Source: Phaeobacter gallaeciensis
GTDB lineage: Bacteria; Pseudomonadota; Alphaproteobacteria; Rhodobacterales; Rhodobacteraceae
DNA length: 64,000 bases
Assembly (NCBI RefSeq): GCF_001678945.1
Contig: NZ_CP015124.1
Location: 3,386,001-3,450,000, forward strand
Reading direction: 5' to 3'
Shown here: piece by piece, positions 42,810 through 52,077 of the stretch
Position numbering within the stretch: position 1 is the first letter of the stretch
How the letters are laid out: the number at the start of each line of letters is the position of its first letter
Notes under the pieces: generated by a model
Databases searched by the model: none
What the model was told of the DNA's origin: nothing
What the model saw: the letters and a program-made list of their open reading frames with translations, nothing else
Position numbers and translations under genes: made by a program

Positions 42810-43685
42810 TCAGCTGTCTTCGGTTTCCAGCTTGTCTTGGGTGCGGGTGTCGAAATCACCCGCGTCATGGCGCTCGCGCAGCTGGGTGTGCAATTCGCCA
42901 AAGGCGCGGTTGACCATGCGGCCACGGCTGACCGCGGGGCGCGCGTCGATGTCTTTGGCCCAGCGCACGACATTGGTGTAGCTCGCTACGTCGAGGAACT
43001 CTGCCGCATCGTACAGGCGGCCCAGCACCAGCTGGCCATACCAGGCCCAGATCGCCATGTCGGCGATGCTGTAGTTATCCCCCGCGATGAAGGCGTTGCC
43101 ATCAAGCTGGCGTTCCAGAACGTCTAGCTGACGCTTGGTTTCCATGGCGAAACGGTCGATCGGATACTGCCATTTTTCCGGCGCATAGGCGTAGAAATGG
43201 CCAAAACCGCCGCCCAGATAAGGCGCGCTGCCCATCTGCCAGAACAGCCAGTTCATCACTTCGGTGCGCTCCGGCCCGGACTTGGGCAGGAACTCGCCAA
43301 ATTTCTCGGCCAGGTGCACTAGGATCGAGCCGGATTCAAACACTCGAACCGGGGTGTCGCCGCTGCGGTCCATCAGGGCAGGGATTTTTGAGTTAGGGTT
43401 GATGTCGACAAAGCCCGATCCGAATTGATCGCCTTCGCCGATGTTGATCAGCCAGGCGTCGTATTCGGCGCCGGAGTGGCCCTTTGCCAGCAGCTCTTCG
43501 AACATCACGGTGACCTTGACGCCATTGGGGGTGGCCAGCGAGTAGAGCTGGAAGGGATGCTTGCCGACCGGCAGTTCCTTGTCGTGGGTGGCGCCTGCGA
43601 TAGGACGGTTGATCGAGGCGAAGCGTCCGCCGCTTTCCTGTTCCCAAGTCCAGACTTTCGGCGGGGTATAGCTCGTATCACTCAT
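42810..43685 (-). CDS. yghU: YghU-like glutathione transferase/disulfide-bond oxidoreductase
   Basis: Predicted 291-residue cytoplasmic protein of the nu-class GST family. The N-terminal extension (TPPKVWTWEQESGGRFASINRPIAGATHDKELPVGKHPFQLYSLATPNG) is characteristic of YghU, followed by the thioredoxin-fold domain with NPNSKIPAL and FESGSILVHLAEK, and the all-helical C-terminal domain. E. coli YghU binds two glutathiones and reduces disulfides and peroxides. It is a stand-alone gene with a structured upstream region. Confidence 0.92.
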   Translation of the reverse strand: MSDTSYTPPKVWTWEQESGGRFASINRPIAGATHDKELPVGKHPFQLYSLATPNGVKVTVMFEELLAKGHSGAEYDAWLINIGEGDQFGSGFVDINPNSKIPALMDRSGDTPVRVFESGSILVHLAEKFGEFLPKSGPERTEVMNWLFWQMGSAPYLGGGFGHFYAYAPEKWQYPIDRFAMETKRQLDVLERQLDGNAFIAGDNYSIADMAIWAWYGQLVLGRLYDAAEFLDVASYTNVVRWAKDIDARPAVSRGRMVNRAFGELHTQLRERHDAGDFDTRTQDKLETEDS

Positions 43686-43995
43686 GTGGATGGGCCCTGT
43701 TCTGTATGTGGTGGCGGGCGGCGCGGGGCGCGGCCCGGTTCGGATTGACGTCTCTGACGTAGGATACTCGTCAAAAATTCCAATGACTGGAAGGTGTGGG
43801 TGCGATCTTTTTCGTGCAACCGTGCAGGGGGCGGCCTGCGGTCACGCAGAGACACAGCTGTGTGAGCGCCCCTTCGCAAAGGGTCTGCGCCGGATATTGT
43901 AGATGCAGTTTTAGTGGATCGGCAGACCGGTGGAGCAGGACCCCCTGTGACACGTCATGTCCCGGATCGGTGCCGAATGAGGAAAGGATCAAGAC
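43686..43995. other. Intergenic region with a branched inverted repeat
   Basis: 310 bases between divergent yghU and the YHS gene. Positions 43828-43872 form nested dyads: outer GGGGCG/CGCCCC, inner CTGCG-gtca-CGCAG (43836-43849), and the palindrome ACACAGCTGTGT (43852-43863). No gene or clear promoter is seen apart from the AGGAAAGGA site before the YHS gene. Confidence 0.5.
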
Positions 43996-44514
43996 ATGAA
44001 ACGTTTTGCACTGGCTGCCATCGCGGCTCTGACGATTGGAAGCTCTGCTTTTGCAGGGGAGCAATATATTGATGGCACCGGTTTTGCGGTCTCTGGCTAT
44101 GACGTGGTTGCCTATCGCAGCCTCACCCAGGTGCCGGTGGGCGAGGTGCAGCCTGCCGCAGTGCCGGGCCGTGCGGATATCGTGGCCGAGTACAACGGTG
44201 CCCGCTTTGCCTTTGCCAGCGAAGAGAACCGCGATATGTTCCTTAAGAACCCGGAATACTACGCGCCGCAGTATGACGGGCACTGCGCCTATGGGGTGTC
44301 CAAGGGCGGCAAGGTGCCGGCCAACCCGAACCTGTGGCGGATCGTGGATGACAAGCTGTACCTCAACATCACCAAGAACGTGGTGGGCTTCTGGGAAGAG
44401 GACATCCCCGGCAATATCAATATCGCCGAAGGTAACTGGCCGGGTATCGAGCCGGATGAAGCCTCGGAACGGGTTATCCCTAATTTCGAGTCCTCTGCGC
44501 CTGAGGGGCACTGA
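43996..44514 (+). CDS. Secreted YHS-domain protein
   Basis: Predicted 172-residue exported protein. Residues 1-20 are a signal peptide (SSAFA cleavage). The YHS domain covers about residues 25-150, with FAVSGYDVVAYRSLT, ARFAFASEENRDMFLKNPEYYAPQYDGHCAYGVSKG and WRIVDDKLYLN. YHS domains in exported proteins are thought to bind metals; ligands are not certain here. A strong ribosome site (GAGGAAAGGATC) is present. The gene ends at a bidirectional terminator shared with gcrA. Confidence 0.85.
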   Translation: MKRFALAAIAALTIGSSAFAGEQYIDGTGFAVSGYDVVAYRSLTQVPVGEVQPAAVPGRADIVAEYNGARFAFASEENRDMFLKNPEYYAPQYDGHCAYGVSKGGKVPANPNLWRIVDDKLYLNITKNVVGFWEEDIPGNINIAEGNWPGIEPDEASERVIPNFESSAPEGH

Positions 44515-44567
44515 GCAGCAGCGGGGCTGCCCCTTTGCAGGCACCTAGCGAAATTACATGTGACAAT

Positions 44568-44602
44568 AAAAAAGCCCCGCACGGCAACGGCGGGGCTTTT
44601 TT
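44568..44602. terminator. Bidirectional terminator
   Basis: Perfect 13-bp stem AAAAAAGCCCCGC / GCGGGGCTTTTTT with a 9-base loop between the convergent YHS gene and gcrA, with T runs on both strands. Confidence 0.9.
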
Positions 44603-44648
44603 GATTGGGGAAAATGGTCCGAACCGCGAGCAGTGGGCCCGGAGCCGA

Positions 44649-45245
44649 TTACCGTTTGCGGTCGCGGCGGGCGCTCATCGGTTGGAAGGCGACGCCGACG
44701 TGGGCTTCGCAATAGGGTTTGCCTTGCTGAACGGGCAGACCGCAGAACCAGAAATCCTCGGTCGCGGGGTCGCCCACGGGCCATTTGCAGGTGCGTTCGG
44801 TCAGCTCCATCAGCGTCAGCTTCTTGGCCTTCTTTTCGATCTCGTTGACCTTGGCCAGGGCTTCGGGGCTGATTTCATTGGCAGAAGGCTGCGGCGGCAG
44901 CGGCTGACCAGCCGGAATGATCTGCTTGCGGGCCGGAATGGCGGCCTTGGTTTCAGGCGCGCTGGCAGCGGCCGCAGGCGGCGGAGTTGCCGGACGGGCC
45001 GGTTCCGTCTTTGGCTGTGGCTTTGGCTTTGGCGCCGGTTTGGCAGCGGCAGCAGCTGCCGGTTTTTCCTTGGGCTCGGCGGCTTTTGCGCCACCGGCTG
45101 CGCGGTTGGACAGGCCGAGGCGGTGCACCTTGCCAATCACGGCGTTGCGGGTGACCCCGCCCAGCTCCTTGGCGATCTGGCTGGCCGACTGACCTTCGCC
45201 CCACATTTTCTTGAGCAATTCGACGCGCTCGTCTGTCCAGGACAT
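44649..45245 (-). CDS. gcrA: GcrA cell-cycle regulator
   Basis: Predicted 198-residue transcriptional activator of the alphaproteobacterial cell cycle. The N-terminal helix-turn-helix (SWTDERVELLKKMW...SQIAKELGGVTRNAVIGKVHRLGLS) is diagnostic. A long Ala/Pro/Lys-rich linker (about residues 58-115) precedes the C-terminal sigma70-interacting domain (TCKWPVGDPATEDFWFCGLP). GcrA with sigma70 activates promoters bearing CcrM-methylated GANTC. The ATG at 45245 follows AAAGGC. A GANTC site lies 32 bases upstream. Confidence 0.95.
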   Translation of the reverse strand: MSWTDERVELLKKMWGEGQSASQIAKELGGVTRNAVIGKVHRLGLSNRAAGGAKAAEPKEKPAAAAAAKPAPKPKPQPKTEPARPATPPPAAAASAPETKAAIPARKQIIPAGQPLPPQPSANEISPEALAKVNEIEKKAKKLTLMELTERTCKWPVGDPATEDFWFCGLPVQQGKPYCEAHVGVAFQPMSARRDRKR

Positions 45246-45276
45246 ATGTTGCCTTTCCAAGCTGAAAGCGGCCCCA

Positions 45277-45281
45277 GAATC
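45277..45281. promoter_or_regulatory. GANTC (CcrM) site upstream of gcrA
   Basis: GAATC, 32 bases upstream of the gcrA start and within its probable leader or promoter. Such sites occur by chance about once per kilobase or less, so significance is moderate. Confidence 0.4.
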
Positions 45282-45433
45282 CTGCGGCCGCCATCGAGTT
45301 CCGATATAAACGCCTATTTTAATCACTGCGGCCCGAGTTACAAGGCGTCTTGCACCTGCGGATGCAGCAGGTATGCAGATGGGGCACGGGCGGCACGCCG
45401 GAGCACGCATAAGACTGGAACGAGGAAAGCACC

Positions 45434-46252
45434 ATGGCAGAGACGGAAACAGAATACCGGGTCGGAATGGGAGAGCGCCGGTTCGGTCGCGTGAACTGGC
45501 TGGGGCTGCAGACGCTGGCGATGCGCGAGATCAAGCGCTTCTCGGTGGTCTGGACCCAGACGCTGCTGGCGCCGCTGATGACGGCGGCGCTGTTCCTGAT
45601 GATCTTCAACATCGCGATCGGTCCGAAGCGTGGCGATGTGATGGGGGTGCCTTTCCTGACCTTCCTGGCGCCGGGGATCATGATGATGACTGTGATCCAG
45701 AACGCTTTTGCCAATACCTCTTCCTCGATCGTGATTTCCAAGGTGCAGGGCAATATCGTCGATACGCTGATGCCGCCGTTGTCGGGGCTTGAGATGCTGC
45801 TGGGCTACCTTGCTGGGGCCATCGCGCGCGGTGTGGTGGTGGCGCTGGCCATCGGGCTGGGTCTGATGCTGGCGCTTCAGATCGTGCCCGCGCATCCGCT
45901 GGTCGCGCTGTTCTTCATCGTGATGGGCGCGGCGTTCCTGGGCGGGCTGGGCATCGTCGCCGGTGTTTTCGCGGACAAGTTCGACCAGATGGCCGCGATC
46001 ACCAACTTCATCGTGACGCCGCTGGCCTTTCTGTCGGGCACTTTCTATTCGGTCGAGTCGCTGCCGCCGGTGCTGCAGGCGATTTCCCATGCCAACCCGG
46101 TGTTCTACCTGATTGATGGCGTGCGCTACGGGGTGATCGGCACCTCCGACAGCTCGCCGCTGCTGGGCGCGACGGTTTGCATTGGCGCCACGGTCGCCAT
46201 CAGCCTGCTGGCTTGGTCGATGCTGCGCCGGGGTTATCGCCTGAAGGCATAA
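45434..46252 (+). CDS. ABC-2 type transporter permease
   Basis: Predicted 272-residue inner-membrane permease with six helices, and the ABC-2 signature region FDQMAAITNFIVTPLAFLSGTFYSVESLP. It belongs to the YadH/NodJ-like branch rather than the KpsM branch. No ATPase gene is adjacent. GAGG lies upstream of the ATG. It is divergent from gcrA across 188 bases. Substrate unknown. Confidence 0.87.
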   Translation: MAETETEYRVGMGERRFGRVNWLGLQTLAMREIKRFSVVWTQTLLAPLMTAALFLMIFNIAIGPKRGDVMGVPFLTFLAPGIMMMTVIQNAFANTSSSIVISKVQGNIVDTLMPPLSGLEMLLGYLAGAIARGVVVALAIGLGLMLALQIVPAHPLVALFFIVMGAAFLGGLGIVAGVFADKFDQMAAITNFIVTPLAFLSGTFYSVESLPPVLQAISHANPVFYLIDGVRYGVIGTSDSSPLLGATVCIGATVAISLLAWSMLRRGYRLKA

Positions 46253-46261
46253 GGGACGGCC

Positions 46262-47149
46262 TCAGGCCGGTTTTGCCTGGCGTCCCTCGCGCCAGGCCAG
46301 AATGGCGGCGCCTGTCAGGATGACGCAGGCGCCAAGAACGGTTACCCCGTCCGGTACCACGCCAAAGCCGAGGAAGTCGTAACACGCGGCAAAAATCAGC
46401 GTGGCATAGCTGAAGGGCGCCACGAAAGAGGCATCCCCGCGCGCCATGCCGTTGATGAAACAGGCCTGCGCGCAGGCCATCAGCGCGCCCAGTGCCGCCA
46501 GCGCGCCCCATTGCATCGGCGTCGGCATCTGCCAGACCGGCAGCACAGCCAGACTGGCGATCAGAACACCAATGCCGTTGTTGAACCACAGGATCTGCAA
46601 GGGCGCCTCGCGCCCCGACAGTTTCTTGATGAAAATCAGCTCCAGCCCCATCACCGCTGCCGCGCCAAGTGCCAGAAGGGCCGCTGGCTGAAAGCTCTCG
46701 GGTGCCGGGCGGAGCAGGATCATCGCGCCGATAAAGGCGATCCCCGCCGCGCCCCAGCGCCAGGGGCCGACGCGCTCGCCCAGAAGGGGGATCGCCAGCA
46801 GCATGCAGAACACCGGGTTGAGAAAGGTGATCGCCGTGGCATCGGCCAGCGGGATATAGGCAACAGCGGCAAACATCAGCGTCACACCGCCCCAGCCAAA
46901 GGCGGTACGTCCGATATGCAGCCCCCAGTGCGGCCGGGTCAGCCGGGGGCGCACCAGCGCCAACACCGATGAGATCACCACGAAGGCAAAGATAAACCGC
47001 CCGTGCGAGATCTGCAGCGGGTGCAGCGCAGGCCCGAGAGCGTCGGTGCCCAGCGATTTCGCCATCAGCGTTGTCGCCGCGATAAAGGCGGTTGCTAATA
47101 GGATCAGCGCGGCGGCCAGCATCGGATTTTGCGGTGTCGGAGTTTTCAT
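46262..47149 (-). CDS. EamA-family (DMT) transporter
   Basis: Predicted 295-residue inner-membrane protein with ten helices in two EamA repeats. The first repeat includes AFIAATTLMAKSLG, the second ALGAAAVMGLELIFIKKL. Such proteins export metabolites or amino acids; the substrate is not predictable. It is convergent with the ABC-2 permease, only 9 bases apart. The ATG at 47149 was chosen because the reading frame upstream has no membrane or signal character. Confidence 0.87.
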   Translation of the reverse strand: MKTPTPQNPMLAAALILLATAFIAATTLMAKSLGTDALGPALHPLQISHGRFIFAFVVISSVLALVRPRLTRPHWGLHIGRTAFGWGGVTLMFAAVAYIPLADATAITFLNPVFCMLLAIPLLGERVGPWRWGAAGIAFIGAMILLRPAPESFQPAALLALGAAAVMGLELIFIKKLSGREAPLQILWFNNGIGVLIASLAVLPVWQMPTPMQWGALAALGALMACAQACFINGMARGDASFVAPFSYATLIFAACYDFLGFGVVPDGVTVLGACVILTGAAILAWREGRQAKPA

Positions 47150-47511
47150 GCGCAATCGGTGCGCCCGTGCCCGCAGAGATGCAAGGATAAAAAGCGCGGT
47201 CAACGGTGAAGTTACCGCGGGGCCCGAAGGCCGAATACTGGCGGCGCCGCCGAATTGTTCAGGCGGGCTGCACAAAAGGGGTTCCTTTTTGCGCAAAGCT
47301 CCCTTATGGACCCATTCCATGATCAAACGTGCACATAACTCTGCGCTTCGACGCCGACGCCGGACTGCGTAAACCGCAGCCTCAGTGCCCCTGTGGCGCC
47401 TTTGATCCATTGTGCCGCGATGATGGTACAAACCCCCTCCGACTACAGTATTGACCCTCCGGCCCGGCTATGCACAGCTTTGGCCTCAATGTTTCAAAAA
47501 GGATGATCCTG
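47150..47511. other. Intergenic region upstream of argD and the EamA gene
   Basis: 362 bases between divergent genes with no convincing gene. A TTGACC hexamer at 47451 lacks a -10 at the proper distance. The weak hairpin AAAAGG-ggtt-CCTTTT at 47274-47289 is too short to call a terminator. Nothing else stands out. Confidence 0.5.
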
Positions 47512-48687
47512 ATGATCCCGTCCGTTCTGCCGACCTACAATCGTGCTCCGCTTCAGTTCGTCAAAGGCGAAGGCGCCTGGCTGATCGAGGCCGACGGGCG
47601 CCGATTCCTAGATCTGGGCGCCGGGATCGCGGTGAATGCGCTGGGCCATGCCCATCCGGCCCTGGTCGAGGCGCTGACCTCCCAGGCGCAGAACCTGTGG
47701 CATGTGTCCAACCTTTATCAAATCCCGCAACAGCAGGCGCTGGCGGACAAGCTGGTCGAAACGACCTTTGCCGATACGGTCTTCTTCACCAATTCGGGCA
47801 CTGAAAGCTGCGAATTGGCGGTGAAGATGGCGCGCAAGTATTTCTACGACAAGGGCCAGCCCGACCGGGTCGAGATCATCACCTTCGAAGGGTCCTTCCA
47901 CGGCCGGTCCTCTGCGGGTATCGCGGCGGCGGGCTCGGAAAAGATGACCAAGGGCTTTGGTCCGCTGCTGCCGGGCTTTGTGCACTTGCCGTGGAATGAT
48001 CACGACGCGGTGGCGGCGGCGATCAATGACAAGACCGCTGCGATCCTGATCGAGCCGGTACAGGGGGAGGGCGGTATTCGCCCGCTGCCCGATACCTGCA
48101 TGAAAGGTCTGCGGGATCTTTGCGACGAACACGGCATTCTGCTGATCCTTGACGAGGTACAATGCGGCGTGGGCCGGACTGGCAAACTCTTTGCCCATGA
48201 ATGGGCGGGCATTACTCCTGACATCATGATGGTGGCCAAGGGCATCGGCGGTGGCTTCCCGCTGGGTGCGGTGCTGGCGACCGAGGATGCGGCCAGCGGC
48301 ATGACCGCGGGCACCCATGGCTCCACCTATGGCGGCAACCCGCTGGGCTGCGCGGTGGGCTGCGCGGTGATGGATGCGGTCGCCGATCCGGATTTCCTGG
48401 CCGAGGTGAACCGCAAGGCGGGCCTGCTGCGCCAGAAGCTGGAGGGGCTGGTGGCCAGCCATCCCGAGGTCTTCGAAGAGGTGCGCGGATCGGGGCTGAT
48501 GCTGGGGCTCAAGTGTAAGGCGGTGAACATCGATGTGGTCAACGCGGGCTATGATAACGAGGTCGTCACCGTTCCGGCGGCTGACAATGTGATCCGCCTT
48601 CTGCCGCCCCTGAACCTGACCGACGAGGATATCGCCGAGGCGCTTCAGCGTCTTGAGAAGGCGGCCAAACAAGTCGCGGCGGCCTGA
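47512..48687 (+). CDS. argD: Acetylornithine/succinyldiaminopimelate aminotransferase
   Basis: Predicted 391-residue PLP enzyme of arginine synthesis, transferring the amino group of glutamate to N-acetylglutamate semialdehyde. [30 protein letters not shown] and [13 protein letters not shown] are class III motifs, and the PLP lysine is Lys243 in [13 protein letters not shown]. The ATG at 47512 has AAGGA eight bases upstream. It is followed 72 bases later by argF. It may also serve lysine synthesis. Confidence 0.94.
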   Translation: MIPSVLPTYNRAPLQFVKGEGAWLIEADGRRFLDLGAGIAVNALGHAHPALVEALTSQAQNLWHVSNLYQIPQQQALADKLVETTFADTVFFTNSGTESCELAVKMARKYFYDKGQPDRVEIITFEGSFHGRSSAGIAAAGSEKMTKGFGPLLPGFVHLPWNDHDAVAAAINDKTAAILIEPVQGEGGIRPLPDTCMKGLRDLCDEHGILLILDEVQCGVGRTGKLFAHEWAGITPDIMMVAKGIGGGFPLGAVLATEDAASGMTAGTHGSTYGGNPLGCAVGCAVMDAVADPDFLAEVNRKAGLLRQKLEGLVASHPEVFEEVRGSGLMLGLKCKAVNIDVVNAGYDNEVVTVPAADNVIRLLPPLNLTDEDIAEALQRLEKAAKQVAAA

Positions 48688-48759
48688 GCGGACCCTTCAG
48701 ATCAATTGCGAAGGCGGGGGATATGCCCCCGGCTTCACCCTGACAAAAAGTGACAAGAC

Positions 48760-49686
48760 ATGAACCATTTTCTTGATATCCACAAAACCGATGCAGCAGC
48801 CCTGCGGGGCATCATCGATCAGGCCGGCGCGATGAAGCAGGCGCGCTTGGGCCGCCCAAAAGGCGCCCCCGATGACGAACAGCCGCTGGACGGGCGCATG
48901 GTGGCGCTGATCTTTGAAAAACCGTCGACCCGGACCCGCGTTTCCTTTGATGTTGGCGTGCGCCAGATGGGCGGGCAAACCATGGTTCTGTCAGGCAACG
49001 ACATGCAGCTGGGCCATGGTGAGACCATCGCCGACACCGCCCGCGTGCTGTCGCGCTATGTGGATCTGATCATGATCCGGACCTTTGATGAATCGGTGCT
49101 GATCGAAATGTCGGAATATGCCGATGTGCCGGTGATCAATGGTCTGACCGACCGCACCCACCCCTGTCAGATCATGGCCGATATCCTGACCTACGAAGAG
49201 CACCGCGGCCCGATCAAGGGCAAGAAGGTGGTCTGGACCGGCGACGGCAACAATGTCTGCGCCTCCTTCCTGCATGCGGCGGGACAATTCGGGTTTGACC
49301 TGACCTTTACCGGCCCGGCGCAGCTGGACCCCGAGGATGAATTCGTCGGTCTGGCGCGCAAGGCAGGATCGAAGGTCGTGATCGAACGCGACCCGGTCAA
49401 GGCCGTGGAAGGCGCCGATCTGGTTGTGGCGGACACCTGGGTTTCCATGCATGACAGCCAGTCCTCGAAAGAGCGGCGCCACAACATGCTGCGCCCCTAT
49501 CAGGTGAATGACGCGCTGATGGCCCATGCCAAGGACGACGCCCTGTTCATGCACTGCCTGCCGGCCCACCGTGAAGAGGAAGTGACCTCTGCAGTGATGG
49601 ATGGTCCGCAATCGGTGATCTTTGATGAGGCCGAGAACCGCCTGCACGCACAAAAGGCAGTGATGCGTTGGTGCCTCGGCGTCTGA
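48760..49686 (+). CDS. argF: Ornithine carbamoyltransferase
   Basis: Predicted 308-residue enzyme making citrulline from ornithine and carbamoyl phosphate. The carbamoyl-phosphate loop STRTR is at residues 56-60, HPCQ binds the substrate region, and FMHCLPAHR is the ornithine-site motif. Together with argD it forms an arginine operon. Carbamoyl phosphate comes from CarB, encoded at 15625. An inverted repeat of 48710-48732 (GAAGGCGGGGG / CCCCCGGCTTC) sits between argD and argF and might be an attenuator. Confidence 0.95.
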   Translation: MNHFLDIHKTDAAALRGIIDQAGAMKQARLGRPKGAPDDEQPLDGRMVALIFEKPSTRTRVSFDVGVRQMGGQTMVLSGNDMQLGHGETIADTARVLSRYVDLIMIRTFDESVLIEMSEYADVPVINGLTDRTHPCQIMADILTYEEHRGPIKGKKVVWTGDGNNVCASFLHAAGQFGFDLTFTGPAQLDPEDEFVGLARKAGSKVVIERDPVKAVEGADLVVADTWVSMHDSQSSKERRHNMLRPYQVNDALMAHAKDDALFMHCLPAHREEEVTSAVMDGPQSVIFDEAENRLHAQKAVMRWCLGV

Positions 49687-49710
49687 GCCGTCACCTAGCC
49701 TTTGCAATGT

Positions 49711-49750
49711 AAAACCCCTCGCCGCAGACCAGCGGCGAGGGGTTTTCTTT
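49711..49750. terminator. Bidirectional terminator after argF
   Basis: Perfect 15-bp stem AAAACCCCTCGCCGC / GCGGCGAGGGGTTTT with a 6-base loop and T-rich flanks on both strands, between argF (+) and the phosphate transporter gene (-). Confidence 0.9.
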
Positions 49751-49774
49751 TTCGAGTTCGTGCCTGGCTGAGGC

Positions 49775-51256
49775 TTAGCGAATGATCGTCGTCAGCAGCC
49801 AAAAGGTAACACCGGACAGCAGTGCCGCGGCGGGCACGGTGATCACCCAGGCGGCTACGATGGTCATGAAATGGCTGCGGCGCACCAGCTTGCGGCGGCG
49901 GCGTTCCTCGGGGGCGATGCGCAGTTCCTCTGGACGCTGCAGCGAGAATTTGCGCAACCGGTTCTCGGCGTGCCATTCGCGAAAGAAGCCAACGCCAAAG
50001 ACCGCGCCGACCGCGATATGGGTCGAGGACACCGGCAGGCCCAGCCAGCTGGCCACGATCACTGTGATCGCCGCCGAAAGCGACACGCAATAGGCGCGCA
50101 TCGGGTTCAGCTTGGTGATCTGGCTGCCCACCATTCGGATCAGTTTCGGGCCAAACAGGAACAGACCAAAGGAAATACCGAAGGCACCGATCACCATCAC
50201 CCAGGTCGGGATCGCCACTTTGGCGGCAAAATCCCCGAACTCTGCTGCATGCACGATGGCCGCCAGCGGTCCGACCGCATTGGCCACGTCGTTGGCACCA
50301 TGGGCAAAGGACAGCAGCGCGGCGGAGATCACCAGCGGGATGCGGAACAGGATTTTCAGCGACTTGTTGCGGTTCTCAAGTCCCACGGACTGGCGCGCGA
50401 TCAGCGGCTTGGTGATCAGATAGCTTGCCACCGCAAAGCCAAGGCCGATCAAAAGGGCGATTTCCAGATCGATCTTGATAATTCGCTTCAGACCTTTCAG
50501 CGCCAGATAGGCGGCAAAGGCGCCGGCCATGATGGCGACAAGGATCGGAACCCAGCGGCGCGCGGCGGCGATCTTGTCCTCCTGATAGATCACCTTGGCC
50601 TTGATCACCGCCAGAAACAGCGCCGCGATGACGCCGCCCAGAACCGGCGAGATGACCCAGCTGGCCGCGATCTTGCCCATTGTGGCCCAGTTGACAGCCG
50701 ACATCCCGGCGGCAGCAATGCCAGCGCCCATGACGCCGCCGACCACCGAATGGGTGGTGGAGACCGGCGCGCCGATCCAGGTGGCCAGATTGACCCAAAG
50801 CGCCGAGGACACCAGCGCGGCCATCATCGCCCATATGAACACATCCGCCGTGGCCACGGTGGCGGGATCGATGATGCCCTTTGAGATTGTGGAGACCACA
50901 TCGCCCCCGGCGAGGAGGGCACCGGCGCTTTCGGCGATGGCAGCGATCAGGATGGCGCCGCCCATGGTGAGGGCGTTGGCACCCACCGCCGGTCCCATGT
51001 TGTTGGCAACATCGTTGGCGCCAATGTTGAGCGCCATATAGGCGCCAAAGATCGCAGCGGCGATGACGATGAAATTGCCGGGCGTGCCGCCGAGGAAAAC
51101 GGCAGCTGCTGCACCAGCCAGCACGATGAAGGCCAGCGAGATGCCGGGGCCGACCAAGGGGCGGGAGACATAGGCGGTTGCCAGCTCCAGCTGAGAGATC
51201 CGGTTGAGGTCCCTGTCGAGGGTTTCCCAGTGCTTGCTATCGGGTTTTTCGCTCAT
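49775..51256 (-). CDS. pit: Inorganic phosphate transporter (PiT family)
   Basis: Predicted 493-residue inner-membrane permease for phosphate (cation- or proton-coupled). The two diagnostic repeats are NIGANDVANNMGPAVGA and FAHGANDVANAVGPLAA, and about ten helices are predicted. A charged cytoplasmic loop (LRKFSLQRPEELRIAPEERRRRKL) precedes the last helix. The ATG at 51256 was chosen because GGGGA sits eight bases upstream; a start at 51271 would add five residues. No pho regulator is adjacent. Confidence 0.92.
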   Translation of the reverse strand: MSEKPDSKHWETLDRDLNRISQLELATAYVSRPLVGPGISLAFIVLAGAAAAVFLGGTPGNFIVIAAAIFGAYMALNIGANDVANNMGPAVGANALTMGGAILIAAIAESAGALLAGGDVVSTISKGIIDPATVATADVFIWAMMAALVSSALWVNLATWIGAPVSTTHSVVGGVMGAGIAAAGMSAVNWATMGKIAASWVISPVLGGVIAALFLAVIKAKVIYQEDKIAAARRWVPILVAIMAGAFAAYLALKGLKRIIKIDLEIALLIGLGFAVASYLITKPLIARQSVGLENRNKSLKILFRIPLVISAALLSFAHGANDVANAVGPLAAIVHAAEFGDFAAKVAIPTWVMVIGAFGISFGLFLFGPKLIRMVGSQITKLNPMRAYCVSLSAAITVIVASWLGLPVSSTHIAVGAVFGVGFFREWHAENRLRKFSLQRPEELRIAPEERRRRKLVRRSHFMTIVAAWVITVPAAALLSGVTFWLLTTIIR

Positions 51257-51374
51257 GTCGCCGTTCCCCATGCCAAATGCCCAGCCAGACGGCTGTGCCG
51301 AAAAGAGTCGGCCACCGGGTAGCGTCGCGTCACCATTGGCGCAAGGCCGGTGTCACGATTCCATCATAAAACTG

Positions 51375-51833
51375 TTACAATTGTCGCAGGATCGACTGCA
51401 AATCTGGTTCCCGGACGAGGTTTGCCGCGTCTTGCGCGGGCATCCAGACACGCTTGCGTTGATCGGATTCCGGGTAGTCATCCTTGATGCGCTGGACCTC
51501 GGCGATATAGACCAGCGTTTCCACTGGCTGCCGGGTGCCGTTGTCGCGTTCCTTGACGTAGTGATAGCTGCCCTGCGGGGCAGAGGTGATCCGGGCGTCG
51601 GCAACGCCGGCCTCTTCCCATGCCTCTTGCAGGGCGGATTCGGGGCCGTTCTTGCCCTTGATGGGCCAGCCCTTGGGGATGATCCAGCGGCCGGTGCCGC
51701 GGCTGGTGATCATCAGCACGTCTTTTCCGGATTTGGTGGTACGATAGCACAGGGCTGCCACCTGAATCCGCTTTGGGCGGAAAATAAGGGGGCGCAATAC
51801 CTCTTCCCAAGCCTTGGCGAGGAGTGTTGTCAT
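51375..51833 (-). CDS. Nudix hydrolase
   Basis: Predicted 152-residue pyrophosphohydrolase. The Nudix box spans residues 55-77 (GWPIKGKNG...EAWEEAG) with the catalytic EAxxEE pattern. It resembles enzymes cleaving diphosphoinositol or dinucleotide polyphosphates (DIPP-like WIIPKGWP). Substrate not assigned. It is divergent from the SDR gene across 244 bases. Confidence 0.86.
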   Translation of the reverse strand: MTTLLAKAWEEVLRPLIFRPKRIQVAALCYRTTKSGKDVLMITSRGTGRWIIPKGWPIKGKNGPESALQEAWEEAGVADARITSAPQGSYHYVKERDNGTRQPVETLVYIAEVQRIKDDYPESDQRKRVWMPAQDAANLVREPDLQSILRQL

Positions 51834-52077
51834 GCCTGAACTGCTTTCGTTTATTGTTATGCTTTTGCCCCGGGCCGGAAACCGGACGGGGAGATCGTAG
51901 TAAATTTGGGGTTGACCACAACATATGTCCCAAAGGCGAATTTACAATGGTGTCTTGAGTTCGTCTCTGAATTGTGAACTTTTTCCGCAACAGCCGGGCA
52001 GGCGGCAAAGACGCGCCAAGGTTCGACATGGTACCGGCTGCAAGGCCATCAGAGCAAGAAAGCGGGAGGGGACAAGG

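Noticed and set aside
45434-46252. KpsM identity for the ABC-2 permease
   Set aside because: Its motifs match the YadH/NodJ branch and it is more than 4 kb from kpsT on the other strand.
47274-47289. Possible terminator AAAAGG-ggtt-CCTTTT upstream of argD
   Set aside because: Stem of only six mostly A-T pairs and no gene ending nearby.
47451-47479. Possible argD promoter at TTGACC
   Set aside because: No acceptable -10 at 16-18 bases.
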